The translations under genes and the position numbers were made by a program. A DNA stretch of 64,000 nt from Pseudogymnoascus destructans (taxonomy: Eukaryota; Ascomycota; Leotiomycetes; Thelebolales; Thelebolaceae), in assembly GCF_001641265.1 (NCBI RefSeq), contig NW_020167522.1:1302001-1366000 (forward strand), written 5' to 3'. Positions 43,875 through 54,270 of this stretch are shown one piece after another. Position 1 is the first letter of the stretch; every line of letters starts with the position of its first letter. The notes beneath the pieces are model-generated. The model was not told the DNA's origin, did no database searches, and worked only from the letters and a program-made list of their open reading frames with translations.

Positions 43875-45738
43875 ATGAGTGGTCCAGTGTAAGTAAAAAC
43901 CTCGCTCCTCACTGCCCCGCTATCGCTTTCGTCATGGCTCAGCTCAGAGCTCAACGAATTCTGCCTGCCATGCCATCCCCAAGCACAACCACGCCCGGAA
44001 TAAAAAATATATCCCTCTCCAGCCCTCTTTCACTCTTCCAGACGATCAGGACAAAGATTCCAAAAAGTTGACTTGCGTTCTTTTTGCTGACTTTAGCGCA
44101 CGTCTTGCTGGCATCAACGTCGGCGAGGATGCGCGTATTCCCAGCGGCGATTTCGGCCTCATTGGCCTGGCTGTCATGGGACAGAACCTGATCCTCAATG
44201 CTGCCGATAACGGATTCACCGTTGTGGCCTTCAACCGTACCGTCACCAAGGTCGACCACTTCCTCGAGAACGAGGCCAAGGGTGAGTCGAAACCCCACCA
44301 ACCTGCACGCCGGAAAACCGGAGAAGAATATAAACTGACAAATGACATCCAGGAAAGTCAATCGTCGGTGCTCACTCCATCGAGGAGTTCTGCTCCAAGC
44401 TCAAGTCTCCCCGCCGCATCATGCTCCTCGTCATGGCCGGCAAGCCCGTCGATGACTTCATCGAGACTCTCCTCCCCCACCTCGAGAAGGGCGACATCAT
44501 CATTGATGGCGGCAACTCGCATTTCCCAGACACCACCCGCCGCACAAAGTACCTCGACTCCAAGGGAATCCGCTTCGTCGGCAGCGGTGTCTCTGGTGGC
44601 GAGGAAGGTGCCCGCTACGGCCCCTCGCTGATGCCCGGTGGTAACGAGGAGGCGTGGCCTTACATCAAGGACGTCTTCCAGGCCATTGCTGCCAAGTCTG
44701 ATGGCGAGCCTTGCTGCGAGTGGGTTGGTGATGAGGGTGCTGGCCACTACGTCAAGATGGTCCACAACGGTATCGAGTACGGTGACATGCAGTTGATCTG
44801 CGAGGTGAGTTTATTAAATTCTAAAGTGGAGTGGGGAGCCATAATGCTAACCCCTGAAGGCCTACGATATCATGAAGCGCGCTCTTGGCATGTCGAACAA
44901 GGAGATCGGTGACGTTTTCACCACCTGGAACAAGGGCGTCCTCGACTCCTTCCTGATCGAGATCACCCGCGACATCATGTACTTCAACGACGAGACCGAC
45001 GGCCAGCCCCTCCTCGAGAAGATCCTCGATTCCGCTGGCCAGAAGGGAACCGGCAAGTGGACCGCTATCAACGCGCTCGACCTCGGCATGCCCGTCACCC
45101 TGATCGCCGAGTCCGTCCTCGCCCGCTGCCTCTCCTCCATCAAGGGCGAGCGCACCCGCGCGTCCGAGAAGCTGCAGTTCGTCGGCCGCTCGACCAAGTT
45201 CGAGGGCAACAAGGAGCAGTTCCTCGCCGATCTCGAGCAGGCCCTCTACGCCTCCAAGATCATCTCCTACGCCCAGGGCTTCATGCTCATGCAGGAGGCC
45301 GCCAAGGAGTACAAGTGGAAGCTCAACAAGCCATCCATCGCCCTCATGTGGCGCGGTGGATGCATCATCCGCTCCGTCTTCCTCAAGGATATCACCGAGG
45401 CCTACCGCTCTAACCCGGAGCTCGAGAACCTCCTCTTCTCGGACTTCTTCAACAAGGCTATCCACACTGCCCAGCCCGGATGGAGAGACGTCGTCTCCAA
45501 GACCGCGCTTCTTGGTATCCCAACCCCTTGCTTCAGCACCGCGCTGTCCTGGTTCGATGGTTACCGCACTAAGGATCTTCCCGCCAACCTGCTCCAGGCC
45601 CAGCGTGATTACTTTGGTGCCCACACCTTCAAGATGAAGCCCGAGGCCGCGAACGAGAAGTACCCCGCTGACACCAACATCCACGTTAACTGGACTGGAC
45701 GTGGAGGAAACGTGTCGGCGTCGACATACCAGGCTTAG
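43875..45738 (+). CDS. gnd1: 6-phosphogluconate dehydrogenase, decarboxylating
   Basis: Oxidative pentose phosphate pathway enzyme: 6-phosphogluconate plus NADP to ribulose 5-phosphate, CO2 and NADPH, in the cytosol. Four exons, 43875-43888, 44097-44281, 44353-44804 and 44860-45738, give 509 residues. The first exon is a 14 nt microexon (MSGPV). Residues 25-35 (GLIGLAVMGQN) form the NADP Rossmann turn; the signature IIDGGNSHFPDT and the substrate loop GSGVSGGEEGARYGPS are present; catalytic Lys201 lies in HYVKMVHNGIEYGDMQ. The C-terminal NWTGRGG (substrate Arg) is intact. The extra N-terminal residues 6-22 come from exon 2; a shorter protein is possible if an alternative first exon is used. 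Confidence 0.94.
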
Positions 45739-46087
45739 AGGGGTTTGCTTGCTTGGTAGGGTGACTTTTTAAGTCGGTTAATGGGGAAAGGAGGCAAAAG
45801 TATTATGCCTTCTGGAGAAAAAGAGAGATGGAAAAAGGTCGAAAATTAGATTCTGAATGAAGATCGTGGTAAGGGTAGTGTGGAGGCGGACTAAGTTTGA
45901 TAGAACTTTTTTTTTATCTTGAATTGAATCAAATTGAATGCAATGCAATTGAATTCCTTTGGATGTGAGATGTCTTCTCCGTGATGCGTGAAGTTGTGTG
46001 TGGACTGGATAGGTGATAGAAAGAGGCCGAGTGTGGGCGATCACCCATCTCACTTTATTTATGGAGACTGTTGATGAAATAGTTAAA
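45739..46087. other. 3' region of 6PGD
   Basis: Presumed 3' UTR and spacer; AATTGAATTGAATC-type short repeats at about 45918-45950. No gene. Confidence 0.4.
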
Positions 46088-46618
46088 TATAGCTGGTCGT
46101 TCTTTCCCCTTTGGATATTTCAATAGGGAAAGAACGAACAACAGGCTCCAGAAGGAAGGAACGACCGAACTAACTAAGGAAGGAAAACGACTATCTCTTG
46201 GAGGGAGGGCACGACCGGTTAACTAGGGAAGGAGCGACCAACTATTGAGGGAAGGCACGACCGTGTAAAAGGGAAGGAACGACCAACTACTGAGGGAAGG
46301 TGCTACCCTTGAAATATTTTGATGGGGAAGGAACGACGGACTAAGTGAGGAAGGAACGACTATATAAAAATGGAAGGAACGACTGCCTCTAGAAGCAAGG
46401 AACGACCAACTATTAAGGGAAGGCACGACCCTTGAAATATCTTAATCCAACTATTAAGGGAAGGCATGACCCTTGAAATATCTTAATAAGGGAAGACCCA
46501 CTAAGTGAGGAAGGAACGACTGCGTAAAAATAGGGAAAGGACGACCGACTAAGTGAGGAAGGAACGACCGTGTCAAAAAGGGAAGGAACGGCCAACTGAT
46601 GAAGGAAAGAACGATTGT
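46088..46618. repeat. Degenerate minisatellite of GGAAGGAACGACC units
   Basis: More than 15 occurrences of GGAAGGAACGAC or close variants (GGAAGGCACGAC), spaced by about 15-30 bp with shared fillers such as CAACTATTAAG, ACTAAGTGA and CTTGAAATATCTT. It ends exactly where the fragment of element B begins. Confidence 0.85.
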
Positions 46619-46620
46619 GT

Positions 46621-46975
46621 GATGGGGAAGAAGAATACAGGGTCGAAGCAGTCCTAGACCACAGGACTGTGCGAAAGGGCAGAGGAACTCGAGAAGAATA
46701 CCTGATTAGGTGGGCAGGATACACTGCCACTGACGATCAGTGGGTTTCAAAGCTTGACGTAGGGCTACTGTTAATTGAGGCATATCACAAGGAGCAAGCA
46801 GAGAGGAACAGAGTCAGAACAATGTAGTAGTATGTAACCTATAGACTACGGAAAGAAGAAAGCGTCAGAGTCCAACGAGGAACCACTACCCTCAGAAGAG
46901 GGCGACAACAACGGCAACGCAGAAACTGACCCACCACCCACTAGCGAAGGGGACCCGACTGCCACAGGAGGACGG
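46621..46975 (+). mobile_element. Fragment of element B family (chromodomain and 3' flank)
   Basis: 355 bp collinear with 36459-36813 of element B. Here the chromodomain keeps Gly (RWAGYTATDDQW) where B has a stop. Confidence 0.92.
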
Positions 46976-47911
46976 TGTAATGGTGGGTGCACCAGATATG
47001 AGAATCTAGCCACCCAAGGAAGGGATGAATTTACTAAGACAACACACTGTCTTAGGAAACAGAGCCAAAGGGTTGTAGCTTAGACTATTCCACAACGCAG
47101 CAATCAGGTGTATGATGTGGTGAAGTGGTTTAGACAAGTTGCAACAAATGTTGAGTCTGAGAACTCAGGGGTAAGTCAGAGGTTAGCACCTCACTGACTT
47201 TTCAAAAATAGAGAATAACAAGATCAATGCTTGGAAGCTTGGAAAAGACGTAGAAGTATGTGCTAGTCGATTTACTGTATTGTCTGCTTGCCCTTTCTTA
47301 AGGAAAGGGCAATCCTATTTATGCCAAAGGAGTGTAGTTCTCTCATTTTCCATGACTTTCCATGACTAACCAGGCTTGGTAAATGTATTAGAAATCAAGT
47401 GCGACCCACAACTAGCTTGCTAATCATGTAGTGAACGTAAGAGAATCCCATAGAACCATCTCTTGGGTTCCTAGCCTATAGGAAGTGAAAAGGAGGTCCA
47501 AGGTCAGAGTACCTATAGACAAATTATGTCATAACTTAACCAATCTTGTGGGTAACTAAGGAGCGATGACGTGTAATGAATCATAGAGGGTTGTAGAAGC
47601 TTCTAGAGCTATCGTTCATGTTCCTAGGCCTCTAGTTGGTAGAGATATGCCATGTGGTAGTATTGGCCCACCCCCTTAAGGAGGAGATTTTCTTAATAAC
47701 TTGTTCAATGAGTGTCCAAATGATATGCCGTGATGTATGTAGCATAAACAGATGTAGTAGAAGAGTTTGCAGCAATCGTTGAGTAGTATTGCTTCTGTTG
47801 TTGGTGTGATAAGCCAAGATATGTATGGTGACTTGTAGGTTTGAGGAGGAGATTTCTAAGTTTGCTCTTGAGTTTGATAGCAAACTGAGTGCAACGAATG
47901 TCAGTATGACA
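46976..47911 (-). repeat. Solo LTR family C, copy e1
   Basis: 936 bp, minus orientation, in a B-family fragment. Flanks GACGG and CCCTC do not match, and 179 bp of B sequence (36814-36992) is missing at the site, so insertion was accompanied or followed by deletion. Confidence 0.9.
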
Positions 47912-48329
47912 CCCTCCACCTCCTCCTCCACAGAAGAAGAGTGGTAGGGGCAGATAGCGCGAGGGCGTTGGCTCGATGCGACAGATCCAGGACGTTGGTT
48001 CGGCGTGATAGAACCAAAGGGAGTGGGCATCATGGGCGCCTCACAGTCAGAGGAACCAAGCATCTCTGCTGCAGAACGTTTCTTCATAAAGGGAAGCTTC
48101 TTGGCTGGTGGCTGGCAGGGTCCCATGGTAAAGGACTGCACGAGCGAGGGAAGTAGGAACATCTGCTTCACCAGTCAGCCTCTGAGGAAGGAAAAAAAAG
48201 GAGGAAGGACACACTCACTGAAGAAGGTGTAGATCCTGGATAGAAGCTCAACCAACTGAAGATCGAAGAGCAAGAGCGAGAGCGAGAAGCAAAGGTCAAA
48301 CGATCAGGGAGGTGTAGAAAAGGGTGGAC
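47912..48329 (+). mobile_element. Second fragment of element B family
   Basis: 418 bp collinear with 36993-37410 of element B, including the antisense ORF region. Flanked by C LTRs in the same orientation on both sides. Confidence 0.92.
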
Positions 48330-49253
48330 TATAATGGTGGGTGCACCAGATGTGAGAATCTAGCCACCCAAGGAAGGGATGATTTTGCTAAGACAACACA
48401 CTGTCTTAGGAAACAGAGCCAAAGGGTTGTAGCTTAGACTATTCCACAACGCAGCAATCAGGTGTGTGATGTAGTGAAGTGGTTCAGACAAGTTGCAACA
48501 AATGTTGAGTCTGGGAACTCAGGGGTAAGTCAGAGGTTAACACCTCACTGACTTTTCAGAAACAAGGAGTAACAAGATGAATGCTTGGAAGCTTGTAAAA
48601 GACGTGGAAGTATGTGATAGCCGATTTACTGTATTGTCTGCTTGCCCTTTCTTAAGGAAAGGGCAATCCTATTTATGCCAAAGGAGTGTAGTTCTCTCAT
48701 TTTCCATGACTTTCCATGACTAACCAGGCTTGGTAAATGTATTAGAAATCAAGTGCGACCCACAACTAGCTTGCTAATCATGTAGCGAATGTAAGAGAAT
48801 CCCATAGAACCATCTCTTGGGTTCCTAGCCTATAGGAAGTGAAAAGGAGGTCCAAGGTCAGAGTACCTATAGATAAATTATGTCATAACTTAACCAATCT
48901 TGTGGGTAACTAAGGAGCGATGATGTGTAATGAATCATAGAGGGTTGTGAGCTATCGTCATGTTTCTAGGCCTCTAGTTGGTAGAGATATGCCATGTGGT
49001 AGTATTGGCCCACCCCCTTAAGGAGGAGATTTTCTTAATAACTTGTTCAATGAGTGTCCAAATGATATGCCGTGATGTATGTAGCATAAACAGATGTAGT
49101 AGAAGAGTTTGCAGCAATCGTTGAGTACTGTTGCTCTTGTTGTTGGTGTGATAAGCCAATATATGTATGGTGACTTGTAGGTTTGAGGAGGAGATTTCTA
49201 AGTTTGCTCTTTAGTTTGATAGCAAACTGAGTGCAACGAATGTCAGTATGACA
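48330..49253 (-). repeat. Solo LTR family C, copy e2
   Basis: 924 bp, minus orientation, terminal TG changed to TA. No TSD. Its last 10 bp form part of the 107 bp inverted repeat that follows. Confidence 0.9.
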
Positions 49254-49678
49254 GTAATCTGGATCTAGTTTGGGGATTTGGAATTAGATGGTAGGTGGTG
49301 GCATTATTGTATATATGGGGTTGGGGGGGTAGATAGATAGGAATGGATGATGGATAGTTTGTTATATTGTGTGTGTCTGTTGTCTTGATAGTGATTGTGG
49401 ATGACCTAGATAGATGCAGTGCTTGTGTATATAATAGTGGTAAAGAGATCCTATTAGTCAGAGTTTATGTCTGCGTAGGGTGGCAAGTGTGTATGGTTAT
49501 GATGCTATTAGATGAGAGTTTTAGGAACTGAAATGTGCGATCCCACTGTTACATGGCTTGTACTTTCGCTCTCATCCATTCCTATCTATCTACCCCCCCA
49601 ACCCCATATATACAATAATGCCACCACCTACCATCTAATTCCAAATCCCCAAACTAGATCCAGATTACTGTCATACTG
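49244..49678. repeat. Perfect 107 bp inverted repeat with 221 bp spacer
   Basis: Arm 1 (49244-49350) and arm 2 (49572-49678) are exact reverse complements as read, including a run of seven G/C. The spacer has no gene. Left is C LTR e2, right is the truncated integrase of element E. Either a MITE-like element or a foldback duplication. Confidence 0.88.
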
Positions 49679-52307
49679 TCTGTTTGGGGATGGAAAGCTG
49701 TTGATAGCTTATGATTTGTTCCCAAAAGTGCCATTAAAGATTTCCAAAATTTCGAAGTAAAAAGCTTGTCTCTGTCTGAGATGATTTCTTCCGGTAATCC
49801 GTGATCGGCTAATATGACTCGAAGGAAGGTGTATGCGAGTGCTTCAGCATCGCTAGCTTCTAAATATGGCACAAATATTCCATATTTCGTGAGTCTTTCC
49901 GTAATAACCAGGATAGCGTCAAATACTACTCCTGTTAACGGGTCCCGAGAGGGTGGTAGCTTGACAATGAAGTCCAAAGCTATAGATTTCCACGCTCCTG
50001 TTGGTACTGGAGTCGATTTCAGCTGTCCATATGGCAAGTGCCTATTGGTTTTGGATTTGCTGCAAATGTCGCACTCTCTTACTACCGTTTCCACCTGCTT
50101 CCTCATACCTGGGAAGTAGTAGTGTCGGGTGATTCGTTCGAAGGTGCGTGTTACTCCCTGATGGCCGTGTGCTGGTAGCGAGTGTTGTTCTTGCACTAGC
50201 GGGCGTCTCATTTTGTTTGGGACATACACTAATCCTTTGAATCGGATCAATCCTTGTTCATCAATGGCGAAGTCGCCTTCGGTTTTTATTAAGACTCGCT
50301 TTGCACATTCATCTGTTGCATAAGCTTTCTTGAGTCTTTCTTCCAACTCCAAGTTCTCCACAGTGGCAATCGTGGCTAGCAACTCGTTGTATTGCATTCC
50401 TGCATCTGTTTTCTTCAATATGGCTCTAGGTCTTTCCTCTTTAGGGCCGATGTAGTCGGTCCTTCTGCTAAGAGCATCGGCTCTTGCATTCTCAGAGCCC
50501 TTGCGATATGTAATCGTGAAGTTGTAGGCTGCGAGTGTCTCTGCCCATCGGACTTGTCTGCGGTTTAAAACCTTGGTTGTGGTGAAGTATATGAGATTCT
50601 TGTGATTCGTCCATACCTGTACTGGGTAGGTCGATCCTTCAAGATATACTCGCCATTGCTCAAAAGCAACGACAATAGCTATCAGCTCCTTGTCGTGGAT
50701 GTCATAGTTGAGCTCTGCAGGTGACAGTTTTCTAGAGTAATATGCAACTGGCTTAAGCTTCTTGTCTTTGTCTGGCTGACTTAGACAGGCTCCAATCGCG
50801 AAGTCAGAGGAGTCTGTCTCTAAGACAATCCTCTTTGCAGGGTCGAATGTGACTAGGATAGGTGCTTCTGTGAACTTCGTCTTAAGTTCCTGAAAAGTAG
50901 CCTCTGCCTTGCTTGTCCATTCGAACGTAAGGTCTTTCCTTGTAAGCTCTGTAAGTGGTTGAGCTACCTTGGAATATCCCATAATAAACCTCCGGTAGAA
51001 GTTGGCAAAGCCTTAAGAAGGCTTGTACTTCTTTGACCGTGGTTGGTGTTGGCCATTCCAACACTGCTGTGACCTTTGCTTGGTCCATTTTGATGCCATG
51101 CGTTCCGACAATGTAGCCTAAGAATTCTACTTGATCCTTGTGGAATTTGCATTTTTCTGGCTTGAGGAGTAACCGATGCTCCTTTAACTTCTGTAATACC
51201 TTCTGAACATGACCAATGTGTTCCGTTGGGTCTCCTGAGTAGACTAAGATATCGTCTAGGTAGACGATAACAAACACATCCAAGTATTCATGGAGAGCTG
51301 CATTCATGAGCCTCTGCATGGATGCTGGTGCGTTTGTTAGACCAAAGGGCATAACCAAGTATTCGAACAAGCCATAGCGGGTGCGGAATGCTGTTTTCCA
51401 CTCATCCCCTTTCTTGATTCGAATCAGGTTATAGGCGCCTCTGAGGTCCAGCTTGGTAAATATCTTGGCTCCCTAGAACCGATCGTGTAGTTCGCTTATC
51501 AAAGGTAAGGCATATCTATCTTTGATAGTGACATTATTCGTTCCTCGATAGTCCATGCAGAGTCTTAGCTTCTTGTCCTTCTTTGGCACAAATAGTATTG
51601 GACTTCCTGCTGGTGATGTCGATGGTCGAATGAACCGTTTCGCGAGGTTCTCGTCAATGTATTCCTTCAGTATGTCCAGCTCTGCTGCTGACATCTGATA
51701 TATTGGTCCGAACGGTGGACTCTTTCCTTCCATGATAGGTATCTCATGATCCCATGGTTGGTGCTTAGGAAGCGCCTCTTCGTTAGGGCCTTCCCGGAAT
51801 AACTGCTCGTATTCCTTATACTCCACTGGTATTTGCTTCAGTGAGGATGCCTGGGCTGGGTCATCAGACTCGGTGGTCGCACATAACTCCTTCCGGTCTT
51901 TGGAGGTTTTCTCCTTCTGCGGCATGTCCGTTCGTTGTTCACATGCGCATTGGCTCATCACAACTTTCTCATTCCGCCAGTCGATCTGGGGGTTGTGTTT
52001 CTTGAGCCACGGTACACCAAGTATGCATGCATGATTGTCCATGTGCACGATATCAAACTGTATCGTTTCCTTGTGTCCGCGTAGCATGACCATTTCTAAT
52101 GGGACCGTCTCGTGGGTCACCGTTAGTTGAGATGGGCTCTCCATCTACAACCATTAATGGGTATGGATCGGTCTTCAGCTGCGTCCTGAAACCGTGTGTG
52201 TCTGCTACTTTCTTTGTCATAAAGTTGCCCGTTGCTCCTGAGTCTATCATAGCTCGGAGGTGTTGCTGTTGTATCTTAGCAACCACATATAGCTGCATGC
52301 CGCCCAT
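49679..52307 (-). pseudogene. Element E pol, broken and truncated
   Basis: Protease AMIDSGATGNFM; RT ILFVPKKDKKLRLCMDYRG, VMPFGLTNAPASMQRLMN and VYLDDILVYS; RNase H LETDSSDFAIGACLSQ and YRKGSENARADALSRR; integrase HHCC (VVRECDICSKSKTN) and core LDFIVKLPPS, ISDRDKLFTSKFW. Damage: a frame change near 52130 (between VVDGEPIS and LTVTHETVPLEM), TAG where Gln is expected before GAKIF (about 51473), one extra base near 51013 (VQAFL / FANFYRR), and loss of everything after HPQTD. Confidence 0.9.
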
Positions 52308-52375
52308 TGTGGCGCATAGCTGGTTTGTACTAGGCCTCTCTGTGTCGCTCGCCAGTGGCCTACTGCCGAGGACTC

Positions 52376-53827
52376 CTAGTTTTTTGAATCGTCTGAGGAA
52401 TAACCGTCTGAGGAAAATCCATCATGTTCACCATATTCTAATGGTCGTAGAAGTGGTGTCCCTTCTCTTCTTCGTTCTGCTTCACGGCGTAGGCGTTCGT
52501 GTGCTTCTAACACTCGTGTTCCCTTTTCTTCTCTTGGGATGCTTTCCTGCTGGTGAGGGTATTCCGGTCGGCACCTCACTGTGCGAACTGCAACCTCCCA
52601 GTATTGTGTAGTGTCCTGCCAGCTCATTGGTGGCTTGGGCACAGGAATTCTTTGATCGACCATCTCCTGAAGCATGGCTTCCTTGAAGGTTCTTACTGCT
52701 CCTGGCAGTTGTTCCTTGAAGAGAGTCTTACTTGCTGTCTTCTCAAATGCTTGTAACCGTTGCTTTTGAGAACTAGTGAGCTCCTTGTCATCATTCTTGT
52801 CTTCTCTGTTTGACAAGTGGAATTCCTCGAGATCCTGAGTAGTAATACTCCAGTTCTCTTTTCCTTTTAACGTGGCACATAGCTGTCCTCGTGGGGGCTT
52901 GCACCCGCCTTGACCTTGCCAAGTAGCATTAAGCTGTTTGCCATACTTTCGTCCTCCATTCCCTTTCTTTGACTGTCTGCAGTTTCGCGCTATGTGTCCA
53001 GGCTTATTGCAGTTGAAACAGAGCCGTTCTTGGAACTGTCGCTCCTTGTTGGGATTGTGGGGTTTGCCATTAGGCTTGAAAGTAGCGTCAAGTTCCATAG
53101 GTTGGGGCCAATGACTCTTTGTTTGTCTTCTCTTCTGAGTCCAGTGTTGACTAGGTGGTCCCCCTTTCTTCTCGAGTTGCCGTTCGTAGTGACGATTGTC
53201 AATCTTCTGAGCCAATTCAATCATCTCTCTAAGGTCATCTGGTTTGTCAGACCTTGAGATTTCGTCCTTCACATGGTCTTTCAGACCTGCGTAGAATTGG
53301 TCACAGATAGCCTCGTCTCCCCAGTTGGTGAGTGTTGCATGCTGTTGAAACTCAGCGGTGTATGCAACTGCTGACCCTCTCTGCTTGAGAGCCTGGAGTG
53401 CCCTGACTGCATTTCGTCGTTCATCAATGTCTCCGAAGTTTGCCTTAAGCATTTTGAGGAATCCGTTCCAGGATACAAAAATTTCCTTCGTTCCTTGGCT
53501 AGCTAAGGTGTTGCATTTTCCGTCGGGTGTTCGATGGTTCATGTAGTCGGCGAGGTAGTTAGAGATCCATTCTGAGGCTGGTCCTCGAAAGAGTGCCACA
53601 GCCCATAGGACCTGTTCCACTTCTTTGTTGAAGTGTTTGGCGTTAAACGCCATCCATAGCTCTGTCTGGATGATGAAGCTCTTAAGCTTCTTGCGATCCC
53701 CATGAAAGGTGTCTGGGAATGCAATCTTCAACTTGTCTGAAGGGTGAGCCTGTGGGGCTTCGATGGTAGGTTCAGTAGCAGCCTTTCCCTTCAATCCAAC
53801 ATTTGATCCAGTATCGTCTCCAGCCAT
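52376..53827 (-). CDS. Element E gag
   Basis: 483-residue open frame. Retrotransposon gag domain at about residues 30-200 (KIAFPDTFHGDRKKLKSFI, ALFRGPASEWI, NAVRALQALKQRGSAVAYTA). Zinc knuckle CFNCNKPGHIARNC has Cys270, Cys273, His278 and Cys283. A basic then acidic C terminus ends GYSSDDSKN. The gag frame is intact although pol is dead. Confidence 0.9.
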   Translation of the reverse strand: MAGDDTGSNVGLKGKAATEPTIEAPQAHPSDKLKIAFPDTFHGDRKKLKSFIIQTELWMAFNAKHFNKEVEQVLWAVALFRGPASEWISNYLADYMNHRTPDGKCNTLASQGTKEIFVSWNGFLKMLKANFGDIDERRNAVRALQALKQRGSAVAYTAEFQQHATLTNWGDEAICDQFYAGLKDHVKDEISRSDKPDDLREMIELAQKIDNRHYERQLEKKGGPPSQHWTQKRRQTKSHWPQPMELDATFKPNGKPHNPNKERQFQERLCFNCNKPGHIARNCRQSKKGNGGRKYGKQLNATWQGQGGCKPPRGQLCATLKGKENWSITTQDLEEFHLSNREDKNDDKELTSSQKQRLQAFEKTASKTLFKEQLPGAVRTFKEAMLQEMVDQRIPVPKPPMSWQDTTQYWEVAVRTVRCRPEYPHQQESIPREEKGTRVLEAHERLRREAERRREGTPLLRPLEYGEHDGFSSDGYSSDDSKN

Positions 53828-53873
53828 GTTGCTTTGTGTGTAAGCCGGTACCTCGTGGAAGTGGTGCTCAAAG

Positions 53874-54270
53874 TGTAACGCTGACTTCTAAATGATAGAA
53901 GACACAGAGGTTTCTTGCGTAAGGTTGACTTGACAGAGGAGGCAGGGGATTAGACACAAAGGCTTTCCAAGTAACACGTTACAGTATTGTAAAGAATACT
54001 ATATTGAGTTGAGCATGAAGCTCCTATCTAAGGAAATACTATCTACTTATATAGTGGCGTCGTGCCTCATGGGTAATCTGGATAGTTGGCGGATAGCTAG
54101 ATATTCAGGATAGTTCGTGGATAGCTCAACTATCCAATATCCACTAGTTTCTGCAACTATCCATTAGCCCCGTCACATGGCAGCCTACCCCACTTCCCAC
54201 TGTGACTCACACGTCACGTTACTAGGCCCTGGCCCTGTAACCATGACATCATGTTACTATAGCCGTAACA
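53874..54270 (-). repeat. 5' LTR of element E
   Basis: 397 bp, TGTTACGGCTATAG to GCGTTACA on the minus strand, TATA box CTATATAAG, U3 with repeated GGATAG motifs. R-U5 is shared with 20265-20457. Inside its end, TTGAGCAC (53864-53871) complements GTGCTCAA found just after the TATA region in the 20.4 kb copy (mutated to ATGCTCAA here). Confidence 0.85.

Larger units (their letters stand above)
49679..54270 (-). mobile_element. Ty3/gypsy element E, truncated in integrase
   Basis: 5' LTR at the right (53874-54270), then gag and pol on the minus strand. Sequence stops inside integrase right after STAFHPQTD at 49679, where the inverted repeat starts; the rest of integrase and the 3' LTR are missing. 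It was inserted in a hAT transposase. Confidence 0.9.

Noticed and set aside
44821..45684. 287-codon minus-strand frame opposite 6PGD
   Set aside because: Shadow of the highly expressed-type codon use of 6PGD exon 4; the sense protein is clearly the enzyme.
49512..49760. 82-codon plus-strand frame
   Set aside because: Made of inverted-repeat arm 2 and antisense integrase sequence.
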